This document shows positions 1 through 7,042 of a stretch of DNA of 44,670 bases, in pieces. Each line of letters begins with the position of its first letter. The stretch's first letter is position 1. This DNA is from Clostridia bacterium (GTDB taxonomy: Bacteria; Bacillota; Clostridia; Oscillospirales; CAG-272): NCBI GenBank assembly GCA_017399145.1, contig JAFQEG010000042.1, forward strand, positions 1 to 44,670, in the 5' to 3' direction. The notes below the pieces were generated by a model, which worked only from the letters and a program-made list of their open reading frames with translations, did not search any database and was not told the DNA's origin. The position numbers and the translations under genes are program-made.

Positions 1-93
1 CTCTGCTTCTTGAAATATCTGCTGTTGATTTATTCCTCTCAACATAATATGATATGTTCCTGTTTTACTCAACGTTCTGGCTTGTCTTGACAT
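1..93 (-). CDS. RAYT-type (IS200-like Y1) transposase, N-terminal part only
   Basis: The reverse strand from 93 to the window edge encodes 31 residues beginning MSRQARTLSKTGTYHIMLRG and continuing INQQQIFQEAE. This is the characteristic start of REP-associated tyrosine transposases (Y1/HUH single-strand transposases related to IS200/IS605), including the first beta-strand YHIMLRG. A ribosome site (GGAGG) lies 7 bases before the ATG. The catalytic HUH and tyrosine motifs would lie beyond the left edge, so completeness cannot be judged. Two copies of a REP-like hairpin repeat lie just upstream (141-211), which is the arrangement expected for a RAYT next to its target repeats. The family assignment rests on recognition of the N-terminus only. 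Confidence 0.8.
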   Translation of the reverse strand, partial: MSRQARTLSKTGTYHIMLRGINQQQIFQEAE

Positions 94-140
94 TTTATAA
101 TCCTCCGTTTTCCCTTATTATAGTTTATCACGGTAATTTT

Positions 141-211
141 AATTTGTCAAGACAAGCCACCGTCCCCTGTCTTCATAATTTGTCAAGACAAGCCACCGTC
201 CCCTGTCTTCA
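141..211. repeat. Two direct copies of a 35-bp REP-like hairpin repeat
   Basis: The 35-bp unit at 141-175 is repeated exactly at 177-211. Each unit holds an inverted repeat AAGACA...TGTCTT around a core containing ACCGTCCCC. The same core recurs at 641-667 and, in reverse orientation, near 1325 and 2507. The second copy encodes the last residues of the small secreted protein at 183-590. Only two units occur and there are no spacers, so this is not CRISPR. The neighbouring RAYT gene suggests these are its REP targets (inference). Confidence 0.85.
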
Positions 212-590
212 CAGAAACTAACACATCACTTCTTACAAAACAAATTACAATATTATCTTCGTCCCATTTTATTCGAAATGTTCCATCGCATTTGAATTTG
301 TAACCATACAAGAAATTGCCTCTGTCGTTATAGACGCATATCGTTTTATCGTTTGAATTATTTACACCAATTGCGATTTTTCCATTTTCATTAACACAAA
401 AATACTCAAATGCGAATGGAGTTGGGGCAGTTACAAATTTTCGTATCGACACCCTGTTCAAAAATTCCCTTGCTTCATCATCTGCCATTATTTCTGTTTC
501 AGCTTCGGTATTAATGTCAGAATTTGCATACACAGTAATGGAAAAAAGTGCAGTTAAAACTATACATAAAACGAATGTCTTCTTTAACAT
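183..590 (-). CDS. Small secreted protein, unknown function, 3' end inside a REP-like repeat
   Basis: This is a 135-residue protein with a clear signal peptide (positively charged start, hydrophobic residues 5-20, likely cleavage after VYA at about residue 22). The mature part is rich in aromatic residues and asparagine, with a stretch around NDRGNFLYGYKF that looks like a beta-hairpin. I do not recognise a family. The ATG is preceded by AGGAG at a good distance. The final codons, about SVKTGDGGLS, and the stop are supplied by the repeat at 177-211. The protein may therefore be truncated or re-ended relative to its ancestor. It lies in a stretch of small secreted genes separated by repeats, suggesting an accessory locus. 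Confidence 0.6.
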   Translation of the reverse strand: MLKKTFVLCIVLTALFSITVYANSDINTEAETEIMADDEAREFLNRVSIRKFVTAPTPFAFEYFCVNENGKIAIGVNNSNDKTICVYNDRGNFLYGYKFKCDGTFRIKWDEDNIVICFVRSDVLVSVKTGDGGLS

Positions 591-640
591 TTTACCACTC
601 TCCTATTTTCCAATTTATCCAATCAATCGTCTCAAATATA

Positions 641-667
641 GGAGACAAGAAACCGTCCCCTGTCTCC
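641..667. repeat. REP-like hairpin, perfect 7-bp stem
   Basis: GGAGACA at 641-647 pairs with TGTCTCC at 661-667 around a 13-base loop containing ACCGTCCCC. It is the cleanest member of the repeat family seen at 141-211, 1325 and 2507. It lies between the 3' end of the lipoprotein gene at 678-1298 and the start of the gene at 183-590. Confidence 0.85.
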
Positions 668-677
668 AGTCTCTACA

Positions 678-1298
678 CTATTTGGAAAAATCATGATATT
701 TGCCAAAATATGTATCAATGAATGAAGTCCAGTTTTCTTTTGTGTTATTAACATATTTGTTGTCAATCATTTGATCTCCGTCATAAAATCCAACGAAACA
801 TAAGGAACAATTTTCATCGTTATAGCATGCCATTGTGAAAAATGTCGGCACTTCTGCATAACGGTGTAGCTTCAAGAAGTTAACATTTCTGTAAAAATTG
901 TAGTCACCATAGGTGTATATTTCTTCATTTTCCATCGGTATTTTTTCCAACATACATTCTTTTGCTAAAGTATATGTTTCTTCATTGTACCTTAGAAATA
1001 GTAAGCTAATTGTAGGAGTTCCATTTAATCTAGCTGGATCTTCTTCACAAAAATTATATTTGCCCTCCAAATATTCAAAATCTTTCAAAAAGCTCTTCGT
1101 TGGCAAAAAATATTCTGGATCATCTATTTCGTACTCAGAAAATCCAGAATCGTTTCTTGGGTCTTCGATTCTTTCAATATATTCGTCCAAAGATGAATGA
1201 TTGATATCTACATAGCAAGATGTCAAACAAAAAGCCAAAGCTATCATTAGTATAAAAAGAGTAATTATAGTATTTTTCTTTTTTGCTATTTTTAACAT
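678..1298 (-). CDS. Putative lipoprotein, unknown function
   Basis: This 206-residue protein starts with a lipoprotein signal: basic residues 3-8, a hydrophobic core at 11-25 and the lipobox LTSC with the lipidated cysteine at residue 28. The mature domain (29-206) is rich in Asp, Glu, Asn and Tyr and has two further cysteine positions near CSLCF. I recognise no catalytic motif and no named family. The ATG has an AGGATGG-like site upstream. The 3' end is 10 bp from the REP-like hairpin at 641-667. The upstream region (1299-1535) holds a composite repeat and a terminator, so the gene is probably transcribed alone. Its role at the cell surface is unknown. Confidence 0.6.
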   Translation of the reverse strand: MLKIAKKKNTIITLFILMIALAFCLTSCYVDINHSSLDEYIERIEDPRNDSGFSEYEIDDPEYFLPTKSFLKDFEYLEGKYNFCEEDPARLNGTPTISLLFLRYNEETYTLAKECMLEKIPMENEEIYTYGDYNFYRNVNFLKLHRYAEVPTFFTMACYNDENCSLCFVGFYDGDQMIDNKYVNNTKENWTSFIDTYFGKYHDFSK

Positions 1299-1323
1299 TA
1301 TATCACCATCCTAATATACCAAC

Positions 1324-1437
1324 GGGAGACAGGGGACGATTCTCTGTCTCTGTCGTTTTTATCTCTTTATTTTATTATACAACAGTTTTCTATTCGCTGT
1401 CAAGATTTGGAGACAAGGAACTGTTTTCCGTCTTCAT
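1324..1437. repeat. Composite MITE-like element A (inverted REP pair)
   Basis: A reverse-oriented REP unit (GAGACA...TGTCTC stem at 1326-1350, core GGGGACGATTC) is followed by an A+T-rich spacer of about 55 bp and a degenerate forward unit at 1409-1435. Nearly the same sequence, spacer included, recurs at 2505-2615. The conserved spacer shows that the whole block of about 113 bp was copied as a unit, as in BIME or MITE elements mobilised by a transposase elsewhere. The RAYT gene at the left edge is the obvious candidate. Confidence 0.75.
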
Positions 1438-1445
1438 AATTACAT

Positions 1446-1474
1446 AAAAAAGCCGACGAAGTGTCGGCTTTTTC
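1446..1474 (-). terminator. Intrinsic terminator after the 1536-2450 gene pair
   Basis: AGCCGAC (1451-1457) and GTCGGCT (1463-1469) form a 7-bp GC-rich stem with a 5-base loop, extended by A:T pairs. A T-run follows on both strands, longest on the minus strand. It lies downstream of the minus-strand lipoprotein and zinc-ribbon genes and directly abuts composite repeat A. Confidence 0.75.
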
Positions 1475-1492
1475 TTTATTGTGAAAGACCTT

Positions 1493-1510
1493 GGGTGCCA
1501 AAAGGCACCC
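1493..1510. other. Perfect hairpin GGGTGCC-AAAA-GGCACCC
   Basis: A 7-bp perfect stem with a 4-base loop lies 26 bases inside the 3' side of the lipoprotein gene ending at 1536. There is no clear T-run on the minus strand, so it may be an RNA-stabilising hairpin or another small repeat rather than a terminator. Confidence 0.5.
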
Positions 1511-1535
1511 TTGTCATTTTGAGTTAATTAAATCG

Positions 1536-2051
1536 TCAACCCTTTGGAGACGAGGAAGTGTTGCCTGTTTCCACTTGTATCGAAAAAACTTTTTCTAATG
1601 CTTTTAAAACCTCTTTTTCATCTAAATTCGACATTGTGACAACATATGCGCTTTCAAATCTTGTCACAATTAATCTTGTTCCAAACCCAGAAGAATGCAA
1701 ATATGTAGAATCTAATTTGGTTGATTTTCCTGTAACATTTTTAAAATATTGTTTTGTTGTTTCAGTGTTTTTAAACTCATACGCAAAAATTTCAAACTCT
1801 ATTTCATCAGAAGAAAAACAACCACCAAAAAATTCTAAATACTCAAGATTTCCTAAATTATTATCATTTGTTGGTGTATCATATCTCGATAATTTTGCGT
1901 TTGTGTATTCTGTTTTTGTAAGTTTTTCACACTCGCTTATATCGTCAAATATATAATAGTTAAACCTTACAAGGTTGCAAGATATTAAACTAAAAAAACA
2001 CAATATACTTAGTGCAAGCACCACCGCTTTTACATTATTTTTTATTTTCAC
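1536..2051 (-). CDS. Putative lipoprotein, unknown function, C-terminus in a degenerate REP copy
   Basis: This is a 171-residue protein starting at GTG (2049-2051), preceded by TAGGAGGTG. The signal has a hydrophobic stretch at residues 7-23 and the lipobox LISC with Cys25. The mature part includes a short segment around FEIFAYEFKNTETTKQYFKNVTG, which resembles the alpha/beta arrangement of small surface proteins, but I cannot name a family. The last dozen codons (about VETGNTSSSPKG) lie in a degenerate REP-like copy at 1543-1573, the second case in this region where a repeat forms the 3' coding end. It lies 18 bp after the zinc-ribbon gene and is probably co-transcribed with it, ending at the terminator at 1446-1474. 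Confidence 0.6.
   Translation of the reverse strand: MKIKNNVKAVVLALSILCFFSLISCNLVRFNYYIFDDISECEKLTKTEYTNAKLSRYDTPTNDNNLGNLEYLEFFGGCFSSDEIEFEIFAYEFKNTETTKQYFKNVTGKSTKLDSTYLHSSGFGTRLIVTRFESAYVVTMSNLDEKEVLKALEKVFSIQVETGNTSSSPKG
1543..1573. repeat. Degenerate REP-like unit inside the lipoprotein 3' end
   Basis: The start, TTGGAGACGAGGAAG, matches the forward halves of the composite elements near 1407 and 2586. The right arm has decayed to CTGTTTCC. It overlaps the last codons of the gene at 1536-2051. Confidence 0.6.
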
Positions 2052-2069
2052 TGTACACCTCCTATAAAA

Positions 2070-2450
2070 TTATCGTAATATGCAATATATCCAATACACG
2101 CCAGTCAAGATAAAGCAAATTACCAAAAAAAGGAAGCCTAAAAAATCATATTTTCCGCCTTCTTTGTATATGCCCATTTTCTTTTCATATTCACGCATTT
2201 CGTCTATGAACATATATTTTCCACATTTGGCACAGTAAAACTGTTGTAGCTCGAACTCTACATCACTGCCACGAGGAACATAACCTGTTCTTGCCGCTTG
2301 ACTAAAGTCGCAATATTTTGCCTCCGGGGAATTTTTGTTAACTACTCGCTTAACTCTTTTAAGCAGCATAAGTCTTCCACAATTAGGACATTTATGGGCT
2401 CGCTTGTGGGTATATTCACTCCATTCTAATGTTGTTTTTTTATGTTTCAT
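2070..2450 (-). CDS. Zinc-ribbon protein with C-terminal membrane anchor
   Basis: This 126-residue protein has two CxxC pairs: CPNCGR near residues 19-24 and CAKCGK near 73-78. They are spaced as in a zinc ribbon with a long inserted loop. One hydrophobic segment follows at about 104-124 (FLGFLFLVICFILTGVYWIY) with a short basic tail. It has no signal peptide, so the zinc ribbon is probably cytoplasmic and tail-anchored. The ATG has AGGAG about 7 bases upstream. It is the first gene of a two-gene unit with the lipoprotein at 1536-2051. No enzymatic motif is visible; function unknown. Confidence 0.65.
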   Translation of the reverse strand: MKHKKTTLEWSEYTHKRAHKCPNCGRLMLLKRVKRVVNKNSPEAKYCDFSQAARTGYVPRGSDVEFELQQFYCAKCGKYMFIDEMREYEKKMGIYKEGGKYDFLGFLFLVICFILTGVYWIYCILR

Positions 2451-2504
2451 AAACTACTCCTGCTATTGTTTGAAATTAAGACTAAATATATATCCTCAAC
2501 CATG

Positions 2505-2615
2505 AAGGCAGGGGACGGTTCTCTGTCTCTGTCGTTTTTATCTCTTTATTATATTATACAACAGCTTTTTGTTCGCTGTCAAGATTTGGAGACGAGGAGC
2601 TATTTTCTGTCTTCG
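2505..2615. repeat. Composite MITE-like element B (inverted REP pair)
   Basis: This is the second copy of element A. A reverse REP unit with core GGGGACGGTTC at 2505-2531 is followed by the conserved A+T-rich spacer and a degenerate forward unit at 2586-2612. The two copies differ at scattered positions only, including inside the non-hairpin spacer. Like element A it is followed within about 10 bp by an intrinsic terminator (2625-2653). Confidence 0.75.
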
Positions 2616-2624
2616 TAATTAGAG

Positions 2625-2653
2625 AAAAAGCTTGGATTTTTCCAAGTTTTTTT
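2625..2653. terminator. Intrinsic terminator next to repeat B
   Basis: CTTGGA (2631-2636) and TCCAAG (2641-2646) form a stem with a TTTT loop, flanked by AAAAAG and a run of eight T residues. No gene ends here on either strand, so it may belong to the repeat element or insulate the sulfate-permease-like gene from upstream transcription. Confidence 0.65.
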
Positions 2654-2663
2654 ATTATTTCTA

Positions 2664-2691
2664 TTTACTTTTTATTTTGTTGTGCTAAAAT
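2664..2691 (+). promoter_or_regulatory. Candidate promoter for the SulP transporter
   Basis: TTTACT (2664-2669) and TAAAAT (2686-2691) are separated by 16 bp and sit 33 bp before the start codon. The -35 is imperfect, so this is a moderate call. Confidence 0.45.
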
Positions 2692-2723
2692 ATATATTAC
2701 ATTAATTTTGAAAGGACATTTTT

Positions 2724-4250
2724 ATGAAGCCGGAGCTTTTTAATTCGCTTAAAAATTATAAGAAGAAAAACATTTTAAACGACCTTTTGGCAGGTCTTAT
2801 GGTTGCTATTATTGCACTACCCCTCTCAATCGCCTTAGGTATTCAATCTGTGCCCGAGGGTATTGGTAACGGAATACAGGCAGGAATAATTACTGCTATT
2901 GTTGCAGGCTTTTTTATTTCCTTCTTGGGTGGTAGCAAATTTCAAATAGGTGGTCCTACTGCTGCCTTTGTTGTTATTCTTTTTGGATATTTATCAAATC
3001 CCGATATTGGTCTTTTAGGTCTTGCACTTGCAGGAATTATGGCAGGCGTGCTTCTTATCTTAATGGGATTTTTGCGTGTCGGTAACGTAATGAAATTCTT
3101 CCCTTATCCTATTACAATAGGCTTTACAACCGGTATTGGTATTACCCTTTTGATAGGACAAATTAAGGACTTATGTGGCTTTGAAGCATCAGGCACTGAG
3201 GCTATTGAAAAGCTTGTCTCTTATTTTGAAAATATCCACACCTTTAACCTTGCAACCTTTTTAGTTGGTGCCCTTGGACTTTTGTGTGTTATTGTTATTC
3301 CTAAAATTAACAAAAAGATTCCATCTGCCTTTGTTGCATTGATTTTGTGTACTGCTGTAACTCAGCTATTAAACAATTTTGCAGGGACAAGCATTAAAAC
3401 AATTGGTACAAGCTATGGGGAAATTTCAGCTGGCTTTAATCTTATAGACTTTTCTTTGATTAGCAACGTTAAATTCCCTGCCCTAATTGTACCAGCTATT
3501 GTAATTGCCTTTCTTTGCGCTATTGAAAGCTTACTATCTGCTACCGTTGCCTCTGGTATGACTGGCACCTCATTCGATGCAAATCAAGAATTGATAGGTC
3601 AAGGTGTTGCTAATATTTGCTCATCACTAGTTGGTGGCTTGCCTGCAACCGGTGCTATTGCCCGTACTGCTGCAGGAATTGAAAACGGCGCTAAGAGTCC
3701 TCTTACCGGTGTTTTCCACGCAATCTTTCTTTTGATTATGTACTTTGCACTTATGGGCGTTGTTGGTTATATTCCTCTTGCGGTTTTCTCTGCTATTTTG
3801 ATTTCTGTGGCTATCAATATGAGTAGATTTAAGCTATTCGGCAAGCTTACAACCTTTGGCATTCGTGATTCAATTATACTTATAGTTACCTGTGCATTGA
3901 CAATAATATTCGACCTTACCTATGGTGTAATTGGTGGTGTTGTTATTACTCTTCTTGCAAATATTGGTAGCTTTAAGCGTGGACTTGTTATCAAGGTCGA
4001 GGATAATCAAATTAAAATAAACGGCTCGGTTAATTTTGTTAACGTAAATAAAATTCTTAAGTCCTGTGGCGAAATAAAGGACAAGGAAATTATCATTGAT
4101 TTTTCCTTAGTTGAAAGAATTGATGAAACTGCCCTTGAAAGACTAGCATCTCTTAATCGTGCCATGGCTAAGGAGGAAAGAGCCCTTTCTTTCGTCAACT
4201 TAAGTGAGCGTGTGCAAAAGAGATACGACAGGTTTTTTAAGGTTGTATAA
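2724..4250 (+). CDS. SulP/SLC26-family anion transporter with C-terminal STAS domain
   Basis: The 508 residues match the architecture of SulP permeases: about 12 to 14 hydrophobic helices from residue 20 to 420, then a cytoplasmic STAS domain (about 430-508). Family features visible include the helix-1 region LAGLMVAIIALPLSIALGI, the GGSKFQIGGPTAAFVV stretch that lines the substrate site, and GLPATGAIARTAAGIENGAKSP. The family carries sulfate, bicarbonate, chloride, oxalate or dicarboxylates; the substrate cannot be read from the sequence. The STAS domain contains IIDFSLVERIDETALERL, the usual beta-strand and helix. An AAAGGA ribosome site precedes the ATG. It is probably monocistronic, since a separate promoter follows at 4258. 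There is no adjacent sulfate-assimilation gene. Confidence 0.9.
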   Translation: MKPELFNSLKNYKKKNILNDLLAGLMVAIIALPLSIALGIQSVPEGIGNGIQAGIITAIVAGFFISFLGGSKFQIGGPTAAFVVILFGYLSNPDIGLLGLALAGIMAGVLLILMGFLRVGNVMKFFPYPITIGFTTGIGITLLIGQIKDLCGFEASGTEAIEKLVSYFENIHTFNLATFLVGALGLLCVIVIPKINKKIPSAFVALILCTAVTQLLNNFAGTSIKTIGTSYGEISAGFNLIDFSLISNVKFPALIVPAIVIAFLCAIESLLSATVASGMTGTSFDANQELIGQGVANICSSLVGGLPATGAIARTAAGIENGAKSPLTGVFHAIFLLIMYFALMGVVGYIPLAVFSAILISVAINMSRFKLFGKLTTFGIRDSIILIVTCALTIIFDLTYGVIGGVVITLLANIGSFKRGLVIKVEDNQIKINGSVNFVNVNKILKSCGEIKDKEIIIDFSLVERIDETALERLASLNRAMAKEERALSFVNLSERVQKRYDRFFKVV

Positions 4251-4257
4251 TTAACAC

Positions 4258-4286
4258 TTGAATTTTTCCTTATAATATGTTATAAT
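4258..4286 (+). promoter_or_regulatory. Strong sigma-A-type promoter before a structured leader
   Basis: TTGAAT (4258-4263) and TATAAT (4281-4286) are separated by exactly 17 bp. The predicted transcript start is near 4293. It drives the leader/terminator at 4293-4421 and, by read-through, the acyltransferase operon. Confidence 0.75.
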
Positions 4287-4292
4287 ATTGAC

Positions 4293-4421
4293 GTTACGAA
4301 TTGTAATTGACCATTGACGAGTCTTTGCGAGGCTTATATATACTGGCATTATGTTCGGCATCACTTCGCATTGTCTTACAACGGGAGTCGAACCTTTACG
4401 TTCAACTCCCGTTTATTTTTT
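4293..4421 (+). ncRNA. Candidate structured leader RNA or small RNA ending at a terminator
   Basis: Between the promoter at 4258-4286 and the acyltransferase ATG at 4453 lies a transcribed segment of about 130 bases without an ORF. It contains an apparent stem TGCGA...TCGCA (about 4326-4369) and finishes with a strong terminator hairpin. This is the layout of a riboswitch or attenuator leader, or of a free-standing small RNA. I do not recognise a known riboswitch class in it, and the ligand or target is unknown. Confidence 0.45.
4380..4420 (+). terminator. Intrinsic terminator or attenuator upstream of the acyltransferase gene
   Basis: AACGGGAGT (4380-4388) pairs with ACTCCCGTT (4405-4413), and an inner GAAC/GTTC stem continues the helix around a 6-base loop. 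A T-rich run (TTTATTTTTT) follows. It lies 33 bp before the next ATG. Confidence 0.75.
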
Positions 4422-4452
4422 GTTGATTTTATCAATATTATGAGGTTTTATT

Positions 4453-5679
4453 ATGGATAAATCAAATAAAAGGAAAAAGGTAAAAAAATGGTGTAAGCCA
4501 AGACACAAGTTTTTTAGATGGTTTATTAACACCCTTTTAACACCTTATTTCAAGCTTTTATATCATTTAAAGGTTAGAAAATTTAAGGATAACAAGCGAC
4601 AATTTGTTATTCTCTTTAATCACCAAACACCACTTGACCAGTTTATAATAACTAAGGTTTTTAAAAATCCTATTTACTTTATTGCCTCTGAGGATTTGTT
4701 TTCTAATGGTTGGCTTTCTAAGGCTATCGTTCACACAACTGCGCCAATTCCAATTAAAAAGCAAACCGGTGACCCTCGTGCAATCATAAACTGCATTAAA
4801 ATAGCTAAAGAGGGTGGCACAATTTCTCTCTCGCCTGAGGGAAATCGCACCTATAGTGGTAAAACCGAATATATGAATCCTACAATTGTGCCACTTGTTA
4901 AAAAGCTTGGCTTGCCTCTTGCCCTATTTAGAATTGAGGGTGGATATGGTGTACAGCCTAGGTGGAGTAACTACATACGCAAGGGACATCTTGAGGCTTA
5001 CGTTTCTCGTGTAATTGAGCCTGAGGAATACAAAAACATGACTGATGATGAGCTTTTTGAATTTATTTCTAAGGAGCTTTACGTTAACGAGGGCTGTGTT
5101 GATTACGAGTATCACCACAAGCGCCTTGCTGAAAATATGGAAAGAGTGTTTTACGTATGTCCTGATTGTGGGCTCGTTAAGTTTACCTCAAAAAACGACG
5201 CTATAAAATGTGCAAAATGTGGTATGGAAATAAAATATCTTCCATCTAAGGAATTAAAGGGCGTTGGCTTTGATTTTCCATTTAGATTTACTACTGAATG
5301 GTACGATTATCAAAATGAGTTTATAAGCAAGCTTGATATTGAAGAAATGGCGAATAGTCCTATTTACGAGGACACAGCAACGCTTTCCGAGGTTATTCTT
5401 TACAAGAATAAGAAAAAGCTACATAAGAATGCAAAAATTCAGCTTTATACAAATAAGATTGTAGTAACACCTACTAAGGGTGAGGCTATTACTTATAGCT
5501 TTGATGAGGCTACCTCCGTTACAGTCCTTGGCAGAAGCAAGGTGGATATTTATATCGATAATCGTGTTTTTCAGCTTAAGGGCGACAGAAGCTTTAATGG
5601 TATAAAGTACGTAAATTTCTATACGAAGTATAGGAATATGAAAAAAGGAGACAAATATGCAAAATTTTTGGGACTTTAG
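4453..5679 (+). CDS. Lysophospholipid acyltransferase-like protein fused to a zinc-ribbon domain
   Basis: The N-terminal half (about 20-220) is a PlsC-type glycerophospholipid acyltransferase. It has the HX4D motif NHQTPLD (His57, Asp62) and the EGNRTYSG motif (Glu129, Arg132), corresponding to the family EGTRS block that binds the acyl acceptor phosphate. The likely role is transfer of an acyl chain to lysophosphatidate or a related lipid at the membrane. The C-terminal half (about 230-408) has a zinc ribbon (Cys236, Cys239, Cys253, Cys256) followed by an uncharacterised mostly beta region. Typical PlsC is about 200-250 residues, so this is an extended form. The start has TGAGG upstream. Its 3' end overlaps the GltS start by 23 bp, implying translational coupling. 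Confidence 0.8.
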   Translation: MDKSNKRKKVKKWCKPRHKFFRWFINTLLTPYFKLLYHLKVRKFKDNKRQFVILFNHQTPLDQFIITKVFKNPIYFIASEDLFSNGWLSKAIVHTTAPIPIKKQTGDPRAIINCIKIAKEGGTISLSPEGNRTYSGKTEYMNPTIVPLVKKLGLPLALFRIEGGYGVQPRWSNYIRKGHLEAYVSRVIEPEEYKNMTDDELFEFISKELYVNEGCVDYEYHHKRLAENMERVFYVCPDCGLVKFTSKNDAIKCAKCGMEIKYLPSKELKGVGFDFPFRFTTEWYDYQNEFISKLDIEEMANSPIYEDTATLSEVILYKNKKKLHKNAKIQLYTNKIVVTPTKGEAITYSFDEATSVTVLGRSKVDIYIDNRVFQLKGDRSFNGIKYVNFYTKYRNMKKGDKYAKFLGL

Positions 5680-7042
5680 TGTATGGGGAAGCTTCTCCAT
5701 TCTTGTTATACTTCTCGGTAGCCTTTTAGTTGCTAACGTGCTAAAAAAATGTATTCCATTTTTAAGAGACTCTCTAATTCCTTCATCGGTGCTTGGTGGC
5801 TTGATTCTGTTAGCCATAGCATCAATTTATAAGGGCATAACTGGTAATGTTATGTATGATACCGCCTTCTTTAATGGAAACGGTAGTGCTACCCTTGAAA
5901 TAATTACATATCACACACTTGCCCTTGGATTTATTGCATCCTCACTTAAAACATCTAAAAACAAGATGTCAAAAAAGAGGACGAGAGAAATCTTCGATTC
6001 AGGTGTTACAACTGTTAGCACATATTTGCTCCAAGCAATTCTTGGACTTGTGGTCACCATTATTGCAGGATTGATTTTGTCAGACTTCTTCTTTGCAGGC
6101 GGTGTACTTTTACCCTTTGGCTTCGGTCAAGGCACAGGACAGGCTATGAATTATGGCATTAAATATGAAGCTCTTGGCTTTATAGGTGGTAAGGACTTCG
6201 GTCTTACTATTGCAGCACTCGGCTTCTTATGTGCATCAATCGGCGGTGTTATTCACCTAAATATTATGAAGAAAAAGGGTAAAATTAAGGTTTTATCCCC
6301 CGAGGAAAAGAATAAGCTAAACACCGAGGAAATTGAAAATCCAAACGAAATTCCAATGCAAGAAAGCATTGATAAGTTTACAATTCAAATTGCTATTATT
6401 GCCGTTTGCTACGCAATTGCTTATGGTGTTATGGCAGGTCTTAGTGCCCTACTTCCAAATATGTCAAGCACAATTTTTGGCTTTAACTTCTTGCTTGGTG
6501 TTTTGGCAGCAGTTTTAGTTAAGAGTATCTTGAAGCTACTCAAAAAGGGTAACGTTGTAAAGAAGGAATACACAAACAACTTCCTACTTACTCGTGCAAG
6601 CAACTTCTTCTTTGACATTATGGTTGTTGCAGGTATTGCTGTAATTAGACTTGATATGATTGAAAAATACTGGGGTGTGCTTGCAATTCTTGGTGTTGTT
6701 GGCTTGGTTTCAACATACATTTACAACAGAATTGTAGCAAAAACTCTATTCGGCGAATATGTTGAGGAGCAATTCCTTGCTATGTATGGTATGCTAACAG
6801 GCACTGCTAGTACAGGTGTTATTCTTCTCCGTGAGGTTGATGGAGATTTTAAAACTCCTGCCTCGGATAACCTAGTATATCAATCCCTGCCTGCAATTGT
6901 CTTTGGCTTCCCTATGATGCTTTTAGCAGACCTAGCGCCCTATCATCCATATATTACTCTTATAATTTTAGTGGCATTCTTTGCCGTTATGAATTTAATA
7001 CTATTTAGGTCCAAAATATTTAAAAAGAAGAATAAAAAATGA
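5657..7042 (+). CDS. gltS: Sodium/glutamate symporter family protein (GltS-like)
   Basis: This 461-residue polytopic membrane protein has about ten to twelve hydrophobic segments. It matches the ESS (glutamate:Na+ symporter) family through the N-terminal RDSLIPSSVLGGLILL block and the glycine-rich LPFGFGQGTGQAMNYG block, which resembles the re-entrant region of GltS. A second GTAS-rich block (MLTGTASTGVILLRE) occupies the equivalent place in the C-terminal repeat. Its probable role is Na+-coupled uptake of glutamate or a similar acid. The ATG at 5657 lies inside the preceding gene and has GGAG about 7 bases upstream. A charged insertion near residues 205-235 is probably the central cytoplasmic loop. 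The next gene starts in a 4-bp ATGA overlap. Confidence 0.85.
   Translation: MQNFWDFSVWGSFSILVILLGSLLVANVLKKCIPFLRDSLIPSSVLGGLILLAIASIYKGITGNVMYDTAFFNGNGSATLEIITYHTLALGFIASSLKTSKNKMSKKRTREIFDSGVTTVSTYLLQAILGLVVTIIAGLILSDFFFAGGVLLPFGFGQGTGQAMNYGIKYEALGFIGGKDFGLTIAALGFLCASIGGVIHLNIMKKKGKIKVLSPEEKNKLNTEEIENPNEIPMQESIDKFTIQIAIIAVCYAIAYGVMAGLSALLPNMSSTIFGFNFLLGVLAAVLVKSILKLLKKGNVVKKEYTNNFLLTRASNFFFDIMVVAGIAVIRLDMIEKYWGVLAILGVVGLVSTYIYNRIVAKTLFGEYVEEQFLAMYGMLTGTASTGVILLREVDGDFKTPASDNLVYQSLPAIVFGFPMMLLADLAPYHPYITLIILVAFFAVMNLILFRSKIFKKKNKK

Noticed and set aside
141-211. Two direct repeats resembling a CRISPR array
   Set aside because: Only two units with a 1-bp gap and no spacers; the unit is a hairpin found singly elsewhere and fits REP sequences.
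1558-1956. Plus-strand ORF of 132 codons opposite the lipoprotein gene
   Set aside because: The minus-strand frame has a lipobox, signal sequence and a strong ribosome site; the plus frame has none.
4380-4413. Reverse strand resembles a tRNA T-arm (GGTTCGACTCCC)
   Set aside because: The loop is far too long, no acceptor, D or anticodon arm can be drawn, and the plus-strand reading gives a clean terminator.
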